Positions 7,727 to 16,453 of a DNA stretch of 64,000 nt are shown in pieces (the first letter of the stretch is position 1; each line of letters starts with the position of its first letter). The DNA lies in NCBI RefSeq assembly GCF_001657485.1, contig NZ_LXFU01000024.1:124001-188000 (forward strand), in the 5' to 3' direction. The notes under the pieces are model-generated. The model was not told the DNA's origin. It saw only the letters and a list, made by a program, of their open reading frames with translations, and searched no databases. A program made the position numbers and the translations under genes. The stretch is from Rhizobium sp. WYCCWR10014 (GTDB taxonomy: Bacteria; Pseudomonadota; Alphaproteobacteria; Rhizobiales; Rhizobiaceae).

Positions 7727-8832
7727 GAATCTACACCAAGTGCAACATGGGCGTTTGAAGGGTAGGGGATCAGCCGCATTCACGCAAATGCGCCATGAAG
7801 ACCTCGGCCGGTGTTTTGTAGCCCAAGCACTTTCTTGGCAGCGAATTCAGGTGATGGGCGAGGTCGACAAGTTGCTTCTGAGCGACGTTGGACAGATCCG
7901 TATCGCCAGGCATGAAGCGTCGAATGCGCTTGTTGGTGTTCTCGACAGCGCCTTTCTGCCAAGGCGAATTGGGATCGCAGAACCAGCTCCTGGCGCCGAT
8001 CCCATCTTCCAAAGCCCTGAAAGCGGAGAACTCCGTGCCGCGATCAAAGGTGAAGCTTCGGCGTGCAAAAGACGGCAATGGTGAGAAGGCATGGATGATC
8101 TTGTCCATGATCGGTCGCGAGTGACGGCTGCGGTTCTTGATCATCACCGTATAGCGGCTCTTGCGCTCGACGAGAGAGGTGACGTTGGTCTCTCCGAGTT
8201 CACGCCGGAAGATCAGGAGATCGCCCTCCCAATGCCCGAACTGTGATCGATCATCAATAAAATCAGGTCGTTGGGAGATTCTGTAGTCGAGCGGGATTAA
8301 GCCGTCGCGCGGTTTGCGTGCGCCGCGGCGCCGACGCCTGCGCCGTCGTTCCGGCAGGTGCTGATACAGCCCGAGCGGATAATCTTCCTTGCAATAGATG
8401 AAACGATAAATCGTTTCCGGGCAAATGCGCACAGGACTGACGCCATCGGCGAGAAGCCGGCCAGCGATCTGCTCAGGTGACCAATGCGCCTTCAGCCGGT
8501 CGATGACGAGATCGCGCAGATGCGGATGGCGTCTGAGTTTGCGCAGCCGTCGTCGGCGCTCCTTGCTCATGTCGTTGGCGATACCGCTGTAATAGCCGCT
8601 GTATTCCGGAAATTCGTGATCCTGGAACGTATTGCGTTTAAGCTCGCGATAGATCGTCGAACGATGACGACCGAGTTGGCGGGCAATCTCCGAGACGGAA
8701 ACCTTGCGTTCTCTAAGATGAAAAAGACGCTTGCGATCAGGCAGGGTGAGCTGCGAATAGCAAAGGGACATGCATATATCTCCAAGGCGAAGCCATTGTT
8801 TTTATAAGCATGTCGCACTTGGAAATAGAATG
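7727..8832. mobile_element. IS30-family insertion sequence (complete)
   Basis: An intact transposase ORF is bounded by imperfect inverted repeats. CCAAGTGCAACATG at 7736-7749 matches the reverse complement of 8809-8822 (CCAAGTGCGACATG, one mismatch), and partial matches extend a few bases outward on both sides. The outer limits given are approximate. I could not identify the 2-3 bp target duplication usual for IS30. The copy lies directly against the remains of the ISNCY-like element. Confidence 0.75.
7770..8771 (-). CDS. IS30-family transposase
   Basis: 333 residues, full family length. The N-terminal HTH has the IS30 signature LTLPDRKRLFHLRERKVSVS then IARQLGRHRSTIYRELKRN. The catalytic DDE core follows: FGHWEGDLL (first Asp), FTFDRGTEFS (second Asp) and WQKGAVENTNKRIRRF (Glu), with the family ending KCLGYKTPAEVF. 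An Arg-rich stretch lies between the HTH and the core. No disrupting stop is present, so the enzyme is potentially active. It is transcribed on the minus strand and fills the element. Confidence 0.93.
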   Translation of the reverse strand: MSLCYSQLTLPDRKRLFHLRERKVSVSEIARQLGRHRSTIYRELKRNTFQDHEFPEYSGYYSGIANDMSKERRRRLRKLRRHPHLRDLVIDRLKAHWSPEQIAGRLLADGVSPVRICPETIYRFIYCKEDYPLGLYQHLPERRRRRRRRGARKPRDGLIPLDYRISQRPDFIDDRSQFGHWEGDLLIFRRELGETNVTSLVERKSRYTVMIKNRSRHSRPIMDKIIHAFSPLPSFARRSFTFDRGTEFSAFRALEDGIGARSWFCDPNSPWQKGAVENTNKRIRRFMPGDTDLSNVAQKQLVDLAHHLNSLPRKCLGYKTPAEVFMAHLRECG

Positions 8833-9145
8833 TACCCGGCTAAATCAAGCGATCGCATAAGATAGATTATGGAACAGAAGGATGCTGTTTGATTACAATG
8901 GCATACCTTTGTGATCCATCTTTATAGGCCCACTCTTTTAAAATCGGCGTGCCCAAATTTGCGTCTGGACGATCCAGCACGTCGACGAGTTCACCTCCGG
9001 ACGTGCCCTCATAGAACAACTGATCCTAGCCAACAGACTCTTTCGAAACCCGCGTCTCTGACGACGCACGCTTGACGGCAATGTCCGGGTCAGAGTGTTG
9101 CTTTGACGGGATGCGACGAAAGCCCCGCCTTGGTGCTCGCCGTTG
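8833..9145. other. Intergenic stretch without a recognisable gene
   Basis: About 310 bp between the IS30 element and the end of the MscS-type gene. Short open frames exist on both strands but show no family motif, good ribosome binding site or convincing codon bias. It may contain degraded sequence left by the insertion events. Confidence 0.5.
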
Positions 9146-11296
9146 CTATTCCTCAAGTGTCGAGATGACCTTTGGCGGTCTTTGCAGTTCCGAGGCGGCT
9201 GCGGTTGCCGCGGCATCGGCGGGACCGCCGGAAACATGAACCGTCGGTGTTGCAAACTGGATACCTTTTTCCGCGAATGTCTTCTTGAGCATGGCGAGAG
9301 CCTTTCGGCGAACGCCGAACTGTTCGCCGGGTTTCGCCATGAATTTCAGCCGAATCTGCACGCCGTAGTCCGCCATCTGCTCGATCCCCTGCATTTTCAA
9401 AGGCTCGATGATGTTGGGCCCGAGTTCAGCGTCCTCCAGAAGCTCAACGCCGATGCGCTTGATGGTCTTGCGGACCTCCTCAAGGTCGCTGTCATAGTTC
9501 AGGGTGAGCGTAATGATGTCGATGACCCAGTCGCGGCTGAGGTTTTGCACCGCGCCGAGTTCGCCGAAGGGAACGATGGTGACCGGACCGCGGTGATGGC
9601 GCAAGCGGATCGATCGCAGTGAGAAACCTTCGACCGTCCCTTTATATTTCGCCGCCTGAATGTATTCGCCGATGCGAAAGGCATCGTCGAACAGATAGAA
9701 GACGCCGGAGATGATGTCCTTGACGAGTGTTTGGGCACCGAAGCCGACGGCTATGCCGACGACACCGGCGCCCGCCAGCAGCGGTCCGATCTGAATGCCA
9801 ACGGCATCGAGGATCATCAGGAAGCCGACAGCGCCGATCGCCAGGAACAGTACATTGCGAAGAATGGGAAGGAGGGTATTCAACCGCTGGCGCCGACGCG
9901 CCTCAGGTCCCTCCTGATGTCCCGGCTGCACGCTTCGTGACGCCATCGCCATCTGACTGTCGATCAACGTGCTTGCGAGCTTCCAGATAACGTCGGTCAC
10001 CAGCAGCACGATAACGATGCGGATTCCGGCGCGGATCAAACGCGTGGTCACCGTTTCGGCAGCGGCAAGGTCACTGAGATTGACATTCCATGCGCGGGCA
10101 ATGAGCAGCGCGGCGACCACGATGAGACCGTTGCGCAGCGTTTGCATGATGACAACGGACCATCCGACGATGGCCGGATCCTCGACAGCCTGCCCCTCCC
10201 CGGATTGAATAATGCGACGAATGATATCATGAGCCACCGAAACGGTAAGCGGCAGAAGCGTGATGACGACCACTGTCCAGAATGCACCGCGCAGCCCGGA
10301 AACCCATAACAGCCACGATAGCAGGATGCTCGCGCTGAAGCCGACACAGACCAGCCGGCTTACGGGCGGCCCGTCGGAACGAAAGTGCCGCAGCCAGATC
10401 ATGACGATCAAAGCGATTGAAACGACACCAAGCCATGCCGCGGTAAAGAGATCGGTCAAGATGGGTGAAGCCCGGATCGTCCCGATCACTTCAATCGTGG
10501 CCCAGCCAGCCGCCAGCACTGCGACGATGCCGAGGAGCCAGTAGTACCAGAACCAGGCAAGCGAGGTGACAAGCGTCAGAAGTCGCATGTGCGGCAGACG
10601 GGCGCCTGGCGCGATGACAATGCGGCCCACAAGCACGCCAAGGCGCACCATGAGCGCGCCTGATAGCAGGATGAGCGCGATATCGCGAAACACGGCAGGC
10701 CATGGAAAGAGGATAAACGCGCCGAGACTTCCGATCAGGTAACCGACCAGCGCGAGAAGACCCATTGAAAGCCGGGCGGCGTGGAGCTTGATGCGTTGCC
10801 GGACGGTGTCGGCAGGTGCGTTTAGCACAAAATGGAGCAGCCCTCGCCCTGACCACCAGGCAAGGCGCTGTGCAACGAATCCGCCCGCGACGAAGAGTAT
10901 GACCGCCAAGATCAGGCCGACAGGTTCGATACGATCATCCGTTTGGAAGACCCGGATCGCCGACTGGATCTGCCCGGGAAGGGTCGGAACGGCATCGACG
11001 AGTGTCAGCAACCTCTGGCGCAAATCCTGTAGTGACGTGGCAATCGATGTCGGTGCCGCCTCTTGCGTGACTGCTACGGGCTGCGCCGGTTCCTGATTGC
11101 CGGGGACGATCCGATCGAGCAGCGCCCGTCCGGAATCATCATTCGGCAATTCGATAATAACCCGGATCGGCGCCGAGGAATTGGTCGGCTCAGCCGCCGA
11201 GGCGGGGTTTGCGCTCGCCAGCAGAAGCGTTGAAAATACTACCGTCAGCAATGCGCACACTCTGCGGAGAAAATGACGGTCGTCGATGATGCGCAT
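9146..11296 (-). CDS. Mechanosensitive ion channel protein, large MscS type (YbiO-like)
   Basis: About 716 residues. A Sec signal peptide (LLTVVFSTLLLASANPASA) is followed by a periplasmic segment and about ten membrane helices. The MscS core lies near the C-terminal third: GPLLAGAGVVGIAVGFGAQT (pore helix), DIISGVFYLFDDAFRIGEYI, and a beta domain with VEGFSLRSIRLR and VTIVPFGELG. Large MscS paralogues of this build, such as YbiO of E. coli (about 740 residues), release solutes on hypo-osmotic shock. An upstream ATG at 11335 would add an Arg-rich 13-residue extension. I chose the ATG at 11296 because it begins the signal peptide. Confidence 0.88.
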   Translation of the reverse strand: MRIIDDRHFLRRVCALLTVVFSTLLLASANPASAAEPTNSSAPIRVIIELPNDDSGRALLDRIVPGNQEPAQPVAVTQEAAPTSIATSLQDLRQRLLTLVDAVPTLPGQIQSAIRVFQTDDRIEPVGLILAVILFVAGGFVAQRLAWWSGRGLLHFVLNAPADTVRQRIKLHAARLSMGLLALVGYLIGSLGAFILFPWPAVFRDIALILLSGALMVRLGVLVGRIVIAPGARLPHMRLLTLVTSLAWFWYYWLLGIVAVLAAGWATIEVIGTIRASPILTDLFTAAWLGVVSIALIVMIWLRHFRSDGPPVSRLVCVGFSASILLSWLLWVSGLRGAFWTVVVITLLPLTVSVAHDIIRRIIQSGEGQAVEDPAIVGWSVVIMQTLRNGLIVVAALLIARAWNVNLSDLAAAETVTTRLIRAGIRIVIVLLVTDVIWKLASTLIDSQMAMASRSVQPGHQEGPEARRRQRLNTLLPILRNVLFLAIGAVGFLMILDAVGIQIGPLLAGAGVVGIAVGFGAQTLVKDIISGVFYLFDDAFRIGEYIQAAKYKGTVEGFSLRSIRLRHHRGPVTIVPFGELGAVQNLSRDWVIDIITLTLNYDSDLEEVRKTIKRIGVELLEDAELGPNIIEPLKMQGIEQMADYGVQIRLKFMAKPGEQFGVRRKALAMLKKTFAEKGIQFATPTVHVSGGPADAAATAAASELQRPPKVISTLEE

Positions 11297-11436
11297 ATGG
11301 CCGCGGTCCCCGCGACGGTGTCGTCGCTTTTGCATGGTTGGTCGAAACTTCGGACTTTGTGAAGCGTTGCACGACCAACGTCAATCAACGAACCGGTCTG
11401 ACGGATGCAGACTGCGAACCAAGGGGCTAGGCGGCG

Positions 11437-12747
11437 TTAAGACCGCAAGCTTCTGAAGGCCTCCCTAATCTCCTGACTGAAGAGTTCCGGCTCCTCCCAG
11501 GCAGCAAAGTGACCGCCCTTGGAGGCGCGGTTGTAGTAGATAAGCGTCGGATAAGCCTTTGACAGCCAGTGCCTTGGTGGCTTGTAGACCTCGCCGGGAA
11601 AAACTGTGACGGCGACCGGCACTTTGACGGGCGTAAGCTTCGCGCCCGACTTAGCGTTTTCCCAATAGATCCGACCACTTGAGGGGCCAGTGTTCGTCAG
11701 CCAGTACAGCGTGATGTTGTCAAGGATGGCATCCTTACCAAGCGCCTGTTCGGGATCGCCGCGGGTGAACACCCAGTCGGCGATCTTGTCGTAAAGCCAG
11801 GCGGCGAGGCCAACCGGAGAATCGGCGATACCGTAGCCGACCGTCTCCGGCCGCGTGCTCATGATCGCTGCGTAGCCGAAGCCGTTGTTAAGGAAGTCCC
11901 GAGCCTCGTCAAAGACGACCTTTTCATCCGGAGACAAGCTGTCGGGAGCCGGCCCTCCATTTTTAAGAGCCTGCGCTGCGTCCGCTGGGAAAGTCGTGGC
12001 ACGCTCGACCCTGTTGACGTGGATCGCGAGTAGCCCATCGGGCGCCTGGCGACCCAAGGCGTCGCTGATGATCGCGCCCCAGTCGCCGCCTTGCGAGACA
12101 TAGCGCTCATAGTTCAGTCGCTTCATCAGCACGTCCCAGGCAGCCGCTATCCGCTGGGGGTTCCAACCTGTTGCTGGTGGTTTTCCGGTGAAACCGAATC
12201 CTGGAATCGAAGGGATCACCAGATGGAAGGCATCATCAGCCCTGCCGCCATGCGCCGTCGGATCCGTGAGCGGCCCGATGACATTAAGCAGTTCGAACAC
12301 CGAACCTGGCCAGCCATGAGTCATGATCAGCGGCAGCGCGTTTTCATGACGGGAGCGGACATGGATGAAATGAATGTCCAGTCCATCGATATTGGTGAGA
12401 AACTGCGGAAAACTGTTCAGCCTGCTCTCTGCCTTCCGCCAGTCATAGGACGACTGCCAGTAGCCCACCAGCTCCTTCAGCCTGTCGGGCTGGACGCCCT
12501 GCGAACGATCCATGACGGTTTCGCCGTCGGGCCAGCGGGTGTCGGCAAGACGCCGCCTGAGGTCTGTAAGCGCCGCCTCGGAGACCTCAACCTTGAACGG
12601 TCGGATCTCCTCGGATGCGGCACCGACGACATCTGCGGCGGCGGACGTGCGTGGAAGGAGGGTGGCAGATATGCCGGCCGCGGCAACCCCCAACAACAGC
12701 GAGCGTCGCGATATATCCCTGTGTTTCAAAGAGTTCGGCAGTGCCAT
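11437..12747 (-). CDS. Epoxide hydrolase family protein with Tat-type signal
   Basis: 436 residues. The N-terminus has a twin-arginine motif (SRRSLLLG) followed by a hydrophobic stretch ending in an Ala-rich site, so export by Tat is likely. Residues about 48-160 form the epoxide hydrolase N-terminal domain (FKVEVSEAALTDLRRRLADT). The alpha/beta hydrolase core has HGWPGS (oxyanion hole) and SQGGDWGA, whose Asp is the expected nucleophile. The C-terminal GGHFAAWEEPE supplies the His. It resembles juvenile-hormone/microsomal-type hydrolases of bacteria. The gene stands near a VOC protein and another alpha/beta hydrolase. Substrate unknown. Confidence 0.87.
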   Translation of the reverse strand: MALPNSLKHRDISRRSLLLGVAAAGISATLLPRTSAAADVVGAASEEIRPFKVEVSEAALTDLRRRLADTRWPDGETVMDRSQGVQPDRLKELVGYWQSSYDWRKAESRLNSFPQFLTNIDGLDIHFIHVRSRHENALPLIMTHGWPGSVFELLNVIGPLTDPTAHGGRADDAFHLVIPSIPGFGFTGKPPATGWNPQRIAAAWDVLMKRLNYERYVSQGGDWGAIISDALGRQAPDGLLAIHVNRVERATTFPADAAQALKNGGPAPDSLSPDEKVVFDEARDFLNNGFGYAAIMSTRPETVGYGIADSPVGLAAWLYDKIADWVFTRGDPEQALGKDAILDNITLYWLTNTGPSSGRIYWENAKSGAKLTPVKVPVAVTVFPGEVYKPPRHWLSKAYPTLIYYNRASKGGHFAAWEEPELFSQEIREAFRSLRS

Positions 12748-12831
12748 GGCACGTGTCCTTTCATGACATCGAGGATCTTCCTGGGGCGGGAGGGGAAACG
12801 ATGGCCCTGCCCCGCTTCAATGCCGAAAACG

Positions 12832-13275
12832 TCAGGTCTCGTCCGCTCCGGAACGAAAGATCAGAAACTTGTTGCCTTCCGGATCGCGAAAATAGGCGCA
12901 GTAAGGACCCGTGCCATTCTCGCCACGTGGGCCAGGCGCTCCTTCGTCCGAGCCACCCGCCGCCAATGCAGTTGCATGGGCTTCGTCAACCTTTGAACGG
13001 GACGGAGCTTCGAAAGCAATCATTCCACCGTTGCCGACGGTGGCAGGGCGGCCATCGAACGGCTTGATGATGCCGAATTCGAGCGTGCGATGACCGTAGT
13101 AGATGGCTCGGTTGGGCTGGACGAGGACTCGTCCGATCCCGAACACGGCCAGAAGCTTGTCGTAGAATACCGACGCGGTATCCAGATCATTCGTGCCGAC
13201 AGTGGCGTGGCCCGGGAGGCTGCGGACCTTGTCGGGGGCGGCCGCAATTTGTCTGCTTTGGGAAATGTCGTTCAT
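12832..13275 (-). CDS. VOC family protein (glyoxalase/dioxygenase fold)
   Basis: 147 residues. A single vicinal-oxygen-chelate unit runs from about residue 20 (LPGHATVGTNDLDTASVFYDKLL) to the end, with the typical C-terminal GPYCAYFRDPEGNKFLIF. Metal-ligand positions are plausible (His near residue 23, Glu at GLEFG-like LEFG), but the Glu expected near the end is replaced by Asp-Pro-Glu context. Such proteins are often small lyases, dioxygenases or resistance proteins. It lies 85 bp upstream of the epoxide hydrolase on the same strand and could be cotranscribed. No specific function can be given. Confidence 0.82.
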   Translation of the reverse strand: MNDISQSRQIAAAPDKVRSLPGHATVGTNDLDTASVFYDKLLAVFGIGRVLVQPNRAIYYGHRTLEFGIIKPFDGRPATVGNGGMIAFEAPSRSKVDEAHATALAAGGSDEGAPGPRGENGTGPYCAYFRDPEGNKFLIFRSGADET

Positions 13276-13575
13276 ATCAGTTCTTCCTTATATTGTCGCG
13301 GCCGACGCTCTGCCTTCCGCACGCAAACGCCAACGAGCTGTCTCAAATCGGCGGCTGGTGGATATTTGGGCGGGTCGACGGCCGGCCGGCACCTCGGCAA
13401 AGTGAGAGGCACCCTCTCGTTCAGATGTCAGCCCTGGGCTGCCGGGTTTCAGTGCCGCCGTCGAGAGGGTTCCTCTTACTTTCTCCGGCTACCGCGGGCT
13501 GACGCCGTGCTCGATTATTTGTGGCGACAGCCGGCTTTTGGGCTTTGGCTGACCGCCGTTCAGAAAGGACATCCT
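13276..13575. other. Divergent intergenic region, no gene seen
   Basis: 300 bp between the divergently transcribed VOC gene and alpha/beta hydrolase gene. It must hold both promoters. A small inverted repeat GAGAGG-CACC-CTCTC is present near 13405. No protein family motif is visible in any frame. Confidence 0.5.
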
Positions 13576-14526
13576 ATGTCTAAGGGCAAAACCGTAAATG
13601 CTGCATCAGCCGCAGCAACCCTCTCTTGCCAGGCGGCTGGAGCCTTCGCTTCCGCGTCCAGAGAGGCCGCGCAAGACGCCGTCGACTTCATCGAGATCGA
13701 TGAGATCCTCACGCTGAGGAGGATGATTGTCCGCGCCCCCGCGCCAAAAGGCACGGTGCTTTTGCTGCATGGGTTTCCGGAAACGCTGACGGTTTGGAAG
13801 AACATCGCGACAACGCTTGCGCGCGATTATGATGTCCATGCCTTCGATTGGCCGGGCTACGGGCAGTCGTCGCGCCCGGCTTCGGAGCGGTTTTCCTATG
13901 CGCCGAGGGCGTACGCCCAGGTGTTGAAGGCCTATATCGAACGGGCAGGCATCGATCGGTCGACCCTCGTGATCTACGCGACTGACATCGGTGCCCTCCC
14001 CGTCCTGCTGCTTGCTCTCGACGAGCCATCGATCGCCAGGCAGATCATCGTCGGAGACTTCGCTCCGTTCGACCGGCCGCAATATATGTGGGAGAACCTG
14101 CAGAACCTCAAAGCCGAGCCGATCGCCTCGCCGACCCGTGCCTACATGAACAAGACGAGCGACGAGATCCTCCAGAACGTGCACAGGCGCGGCCTCTCGC
14201 CCGCTGAACAATTCGATCTGCCGGCTGAGGTCCAGCAGGATATGACCCGTTCGTGGAGCCTTGACGGGATGACTTCAGCGGATGCCTTCGCCCATTACTA
14301 CGCGAATTTCACCGGCGATCAGCATTACCTGGAGGCCAACCTCGACCGGCTCAAGACGCCCGTGAAAGTGATCTGGGGCGAAAAGGACATCTACATCGCA
14401 AGGGACATGGGCATCGAGTTCGCCGGCAAGATCGGAGCGAAACTCGACATCCTGCCGGGTATCGGCCACTTTCCGCATCTTCAAAACCCGAAACAAACAG
14501 TTGAGGATATCCGTACATCGTTATGA
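13576..14526 (+). CDS. Alpha/beta hydrolase, possibly haloalkane dehalogenase-like
   Basis: 316 residues. The ATG at 13576 has AAAGGA 6 bases upstream and replaces a longer unconserved open frame. The core shows LLLHGFPETLTVWKNIA, DWPGYGQSSRP and a nucleophile elbow ATDIGALP, in which Asp replaces the usual Ser. The acid and base are in WGEKDIYIARDMG and LPGIGHFPHLQNP. An Asp nucleophile is the rule in haloalkane dehalogenases, fluoroacetate dehalogenases and epoxide hydrolases, so one of these reactions is likely. It ends 6 bp inside the convergent LysR gene. Confidence 0.82.
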   Translation: MSKGKTVNAASAAATLSCQAAGAFASASREAAQDAVDFIEIDEILTLRRMIVRAPAPKGTVLLLHGFPETLTVWKNIATTLARDYDVHAFDWPGYGQSSRPASERFSYAPRAYAQVLKAYIERAGIDRSTLVIYATDIGALPVLLLALDEPSIARQIIVGDFAPFDRPQYMWENLQNLKAEPIASPTRAYMNKTSDEILQNVHRRGLSPAEQFDLPAEVQQDMTRSWSLDGMTSADAFAHYYANFTGDQHYLEANLDRLKTPVKVIWGEKDIYIARDMGIEFAGKIGAKLDILPGIGHFPHLQNPKQTVEDIRTSL

Positions 14527-15432
14527 TAAGATGTGATTATCTTCGTGGTCTCTTTGCGCGCGCAGCCGCGGCAATGCCCAGTCGACGAAAGCCCGTACCT
14601 TCAACGCGAGAAGCCCCTGTCGCGCGTAGACGATATGAATGGGCTGCGGCGCGCCGTCGAAATCGCGGAGGATCGGAACGAGCGCGCCGGACGCCAGCTC
14701 GTCTGGAATCTGATAGTCGAACAGCCGCGCGATCCCCGCCCCGCCGACGGCCGCCTCAACACAGTTCGCCGCCGTATTCACCTCCAGCCGGTTGCGGGGC
14801 ACCGCCTCAATCGGCGTGCCGTCGACGTCGAATGTCCAGAAGAATGTCCGTTTGTTGAAGATGATCCCGTCGCGACCGATGAGATCGCGGGGACGCTCCG
14901 GCATGCCATGCCGCTCGAGATAGGCGGGGCTCGCACAGGTCAGGAGGCGGAATTCGCCGAGCTTGGCGGCATGGAGCGAGCTGTCGGCGAGCTCGCCGAG
15001 ACGGATCGCGATATCCACTTGCTCGGACACGAGATCGACCGTGCGGTCGAGCGACAGAAGGTTCAGCGATACCTCGGGATATTTGTCCATGAAGCTCAGC
15101 GCGACAGGCAGCACGTAGCGGCTCCCGTATTCGATCGGCATCGTGATCGTCAGCACGCCTCTGGGTGTCTGGTATTCCCCGGACGCCCTTCGCTCGGCCT
15201 CCTCTAGATCCGCCATGATCTTTCGGGCGGCGTCGACATAGTCGCGCCCGGCATCGGTGAGCTGAAGATTGCGGCTGGTGCGGACGATGAGGTTCGCCCC
15301 AAGATGGCGTTCAAGTTCGGCCACCTTGCGACTGACGCTGGGTAAGGGCGCGTTGAGCTTCCTGCTGCCGGCAGAGATGCTTCCGGCGTCGACGACCGCC
15401 AGCAGCATGCGCATCGCTTCGAGACGATCCAT
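14521..15432 (-). CDS. LysR-family transcriptional regulator
   Basis: 303 residues. The N-terminal winged HTH (MDRLEAMRMLLAVVDAGSIS, then LPSVSRKVAELERHLGANL) is followed by the LysR substrate-binding domain (GVLTITMPIEYGSRYVLPV, DIAIRLGELADSSL). It most resembles the large group of DsdC/PtxR-like repressors annotated as LysR regulators in rhizobia. It converges with the alpha/beta hydrolase gene, overlapping by 6 bp, so the two could regulate each other by antisense transcription. Target and effector are unknown. Confidence 0.9.
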   Translation of the reverse strand: MDRLEAMRMLLAVVDAGSISAGSRKLNAPLPSVSRKVAELERHLGANLIVRTSRNLQLTDAGRDYVDAARKIMADLEEAERRASGEYQTPRGVLTITMPIEYGSRYVLPVALSFMDKYPEVSLNLLSLDRTVDLVSEQVDIAIRLGELADSSLHAAKLGEFRLLTCASPAYLERHGMPERPRDLIGRDGIIFNKRTFFWTFDVDGTPIEAVPRNRLEVNTAANCVEAAVGGAGIARLFDYQIPDELASGALVPILRDFDGAPQPIHIVYARQGLLALKVRAFVDWALPRLRAQRDHEDNHILS

Positions 15433-15536
15433 CTGACACCGCCAATAAGATACCGCTTCTGTTTTATCGTTCGAGTCGCGGCCGCCACACCGGTCCCAAA
15501 CAAATTTCCGCTTCAGCCCAGCTTAAGGCTTGGCTC

Positions 15537-15653
15537 TAGATCAGGATGATTTTAGGCCGGGTCGGCCTAAAATCCTGAATCCTGTTCTACATTATATAGT
15601 TAGAGCATGATGTCGTCCGAAAACCGCTCACACTTTTCGGCATCATGCTCTAG
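15537..15653. repeat. RIME-like palindromic repeat, copy 1
   Basis: About 117 bp built of two palindromes. The first has ATTTTAGGCC/GGCCTAAAAT arms; the second has AGAGCATGATG/CATCATGCTCT arms around CCGAAAAGTGTGAGCGGTTT-type sequence. The same unit occurs in opposite orientation at 42392-42504. The structure fits the Rhizobium intergenic mosaic element. Its right end supplies the TAG stop codon of the DUF599 gene. Confidence 0.8.
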
Positions 15654-16342
15654 TCAAGGAGCTTGCGTATGGCCATGATCCCCTTTGCAGCATCCGACCA
15701 GGATTGACGCCAGATCAAAATGCCGACGCTGAGGATGGTCGCAACAGTGAAGGGGATTGGCCCGAGAAACCAGAAGGCGGCTGCGAAAGTGAAGTAATAA
15801 GACCGGACACCGACACTGAACGATCGAAGTGCAGGATTTAAAACCAGGGTCAGGGCATTCGTCCAGCTGGCGATGTCCCTCTCCTCATCGCGGGATGGGC
15901 TCGCCCCGATCGCCGCCAGGCAGTAGTTGATCTGCCGGACCGCCCAGATGAAATCGGATAGGCCCCGCAGCAGCGTCGCCATGATAAGGAGGACCTTGCA
16001 TTGGAAAAACCACGCCGGATCCTGGGCCGCAAACATCGAGATCAGCCCACCACCCGATCCATAGTTCGGCTCCATGAACAGCGCGCCGCTGAGCCCGACG
16101 ATGACGATGAGATTGGCGGAGCCGAAGAAGGACGCCGAATTGATCGTGTGCCCGAGGATCGCGGCATCGCCGATGAAGTTGTTGTCTCGCGTCAGCACCT
16201 CCCGCATCCAGGCGGCGCGAATGCGCACCATATCAACGGAAAGGCTGTCGTTCTTCCTCGGCCACCCCGCTGCCATCAAAGGCTCGACGGCCACCCAGAC
16301 CAGAAGGAAGAAAACGATCGCCGCGATGTTCAGAAAATCCAT
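15650..16342 (-). CDS. DUF599 family membrane protein
   Basis: 230 residues with four predicted membrane helices: one at the N-terminus (IAAIVFFLLVWVAV), two central ones (LIVIVGLSGALFM and the FFQCKVLLIMATLL region), and one near the C-terminus (YFTFAAAFWFLGPIPF). The MREVLTRDNNFIGDAAILGHTINSASFFGSANLI stretch (residues 48-81) is the hallmark of DUF599. Function of the family is unknown. The start ATG has GGGGGCACC directly before it. The last codon and stop lie in a RIME-like repeat, so the native C-terminus may have been altered by its insertion. Confidence 0.85.
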   Translation of the reverse strand: MDFLNIAAIVFFLLVWVAVEPLMAAGWPRKNDSLSVDMVRIRAAWMREVLTRDNNFIGDAAILGHTINSASFFGSANLIVIVGLSGALFMEPNYGSGGGLISMFAAQDPAWFFQCKVLLIMATLLRGLSDFIWAVRQINYCLAAIGASPSRDEERDIASWTNALTLVLNPALRSFSVGVRSYYFTFAAAFWFLGPIPFTVATILSVGILIWRQSWSDAAKGIMAIRKLLD

Positions 16343-16453
16343 GGTGCCCCCGAACCGAATACGGATTTTTTCAGAACAGTACTTCGAGCTAACGGCAGCT
16401 CCAAGCGTCTATCGTTGCCCTGCCCTTCAGATCGACACGCCCATGTTCGGGCG

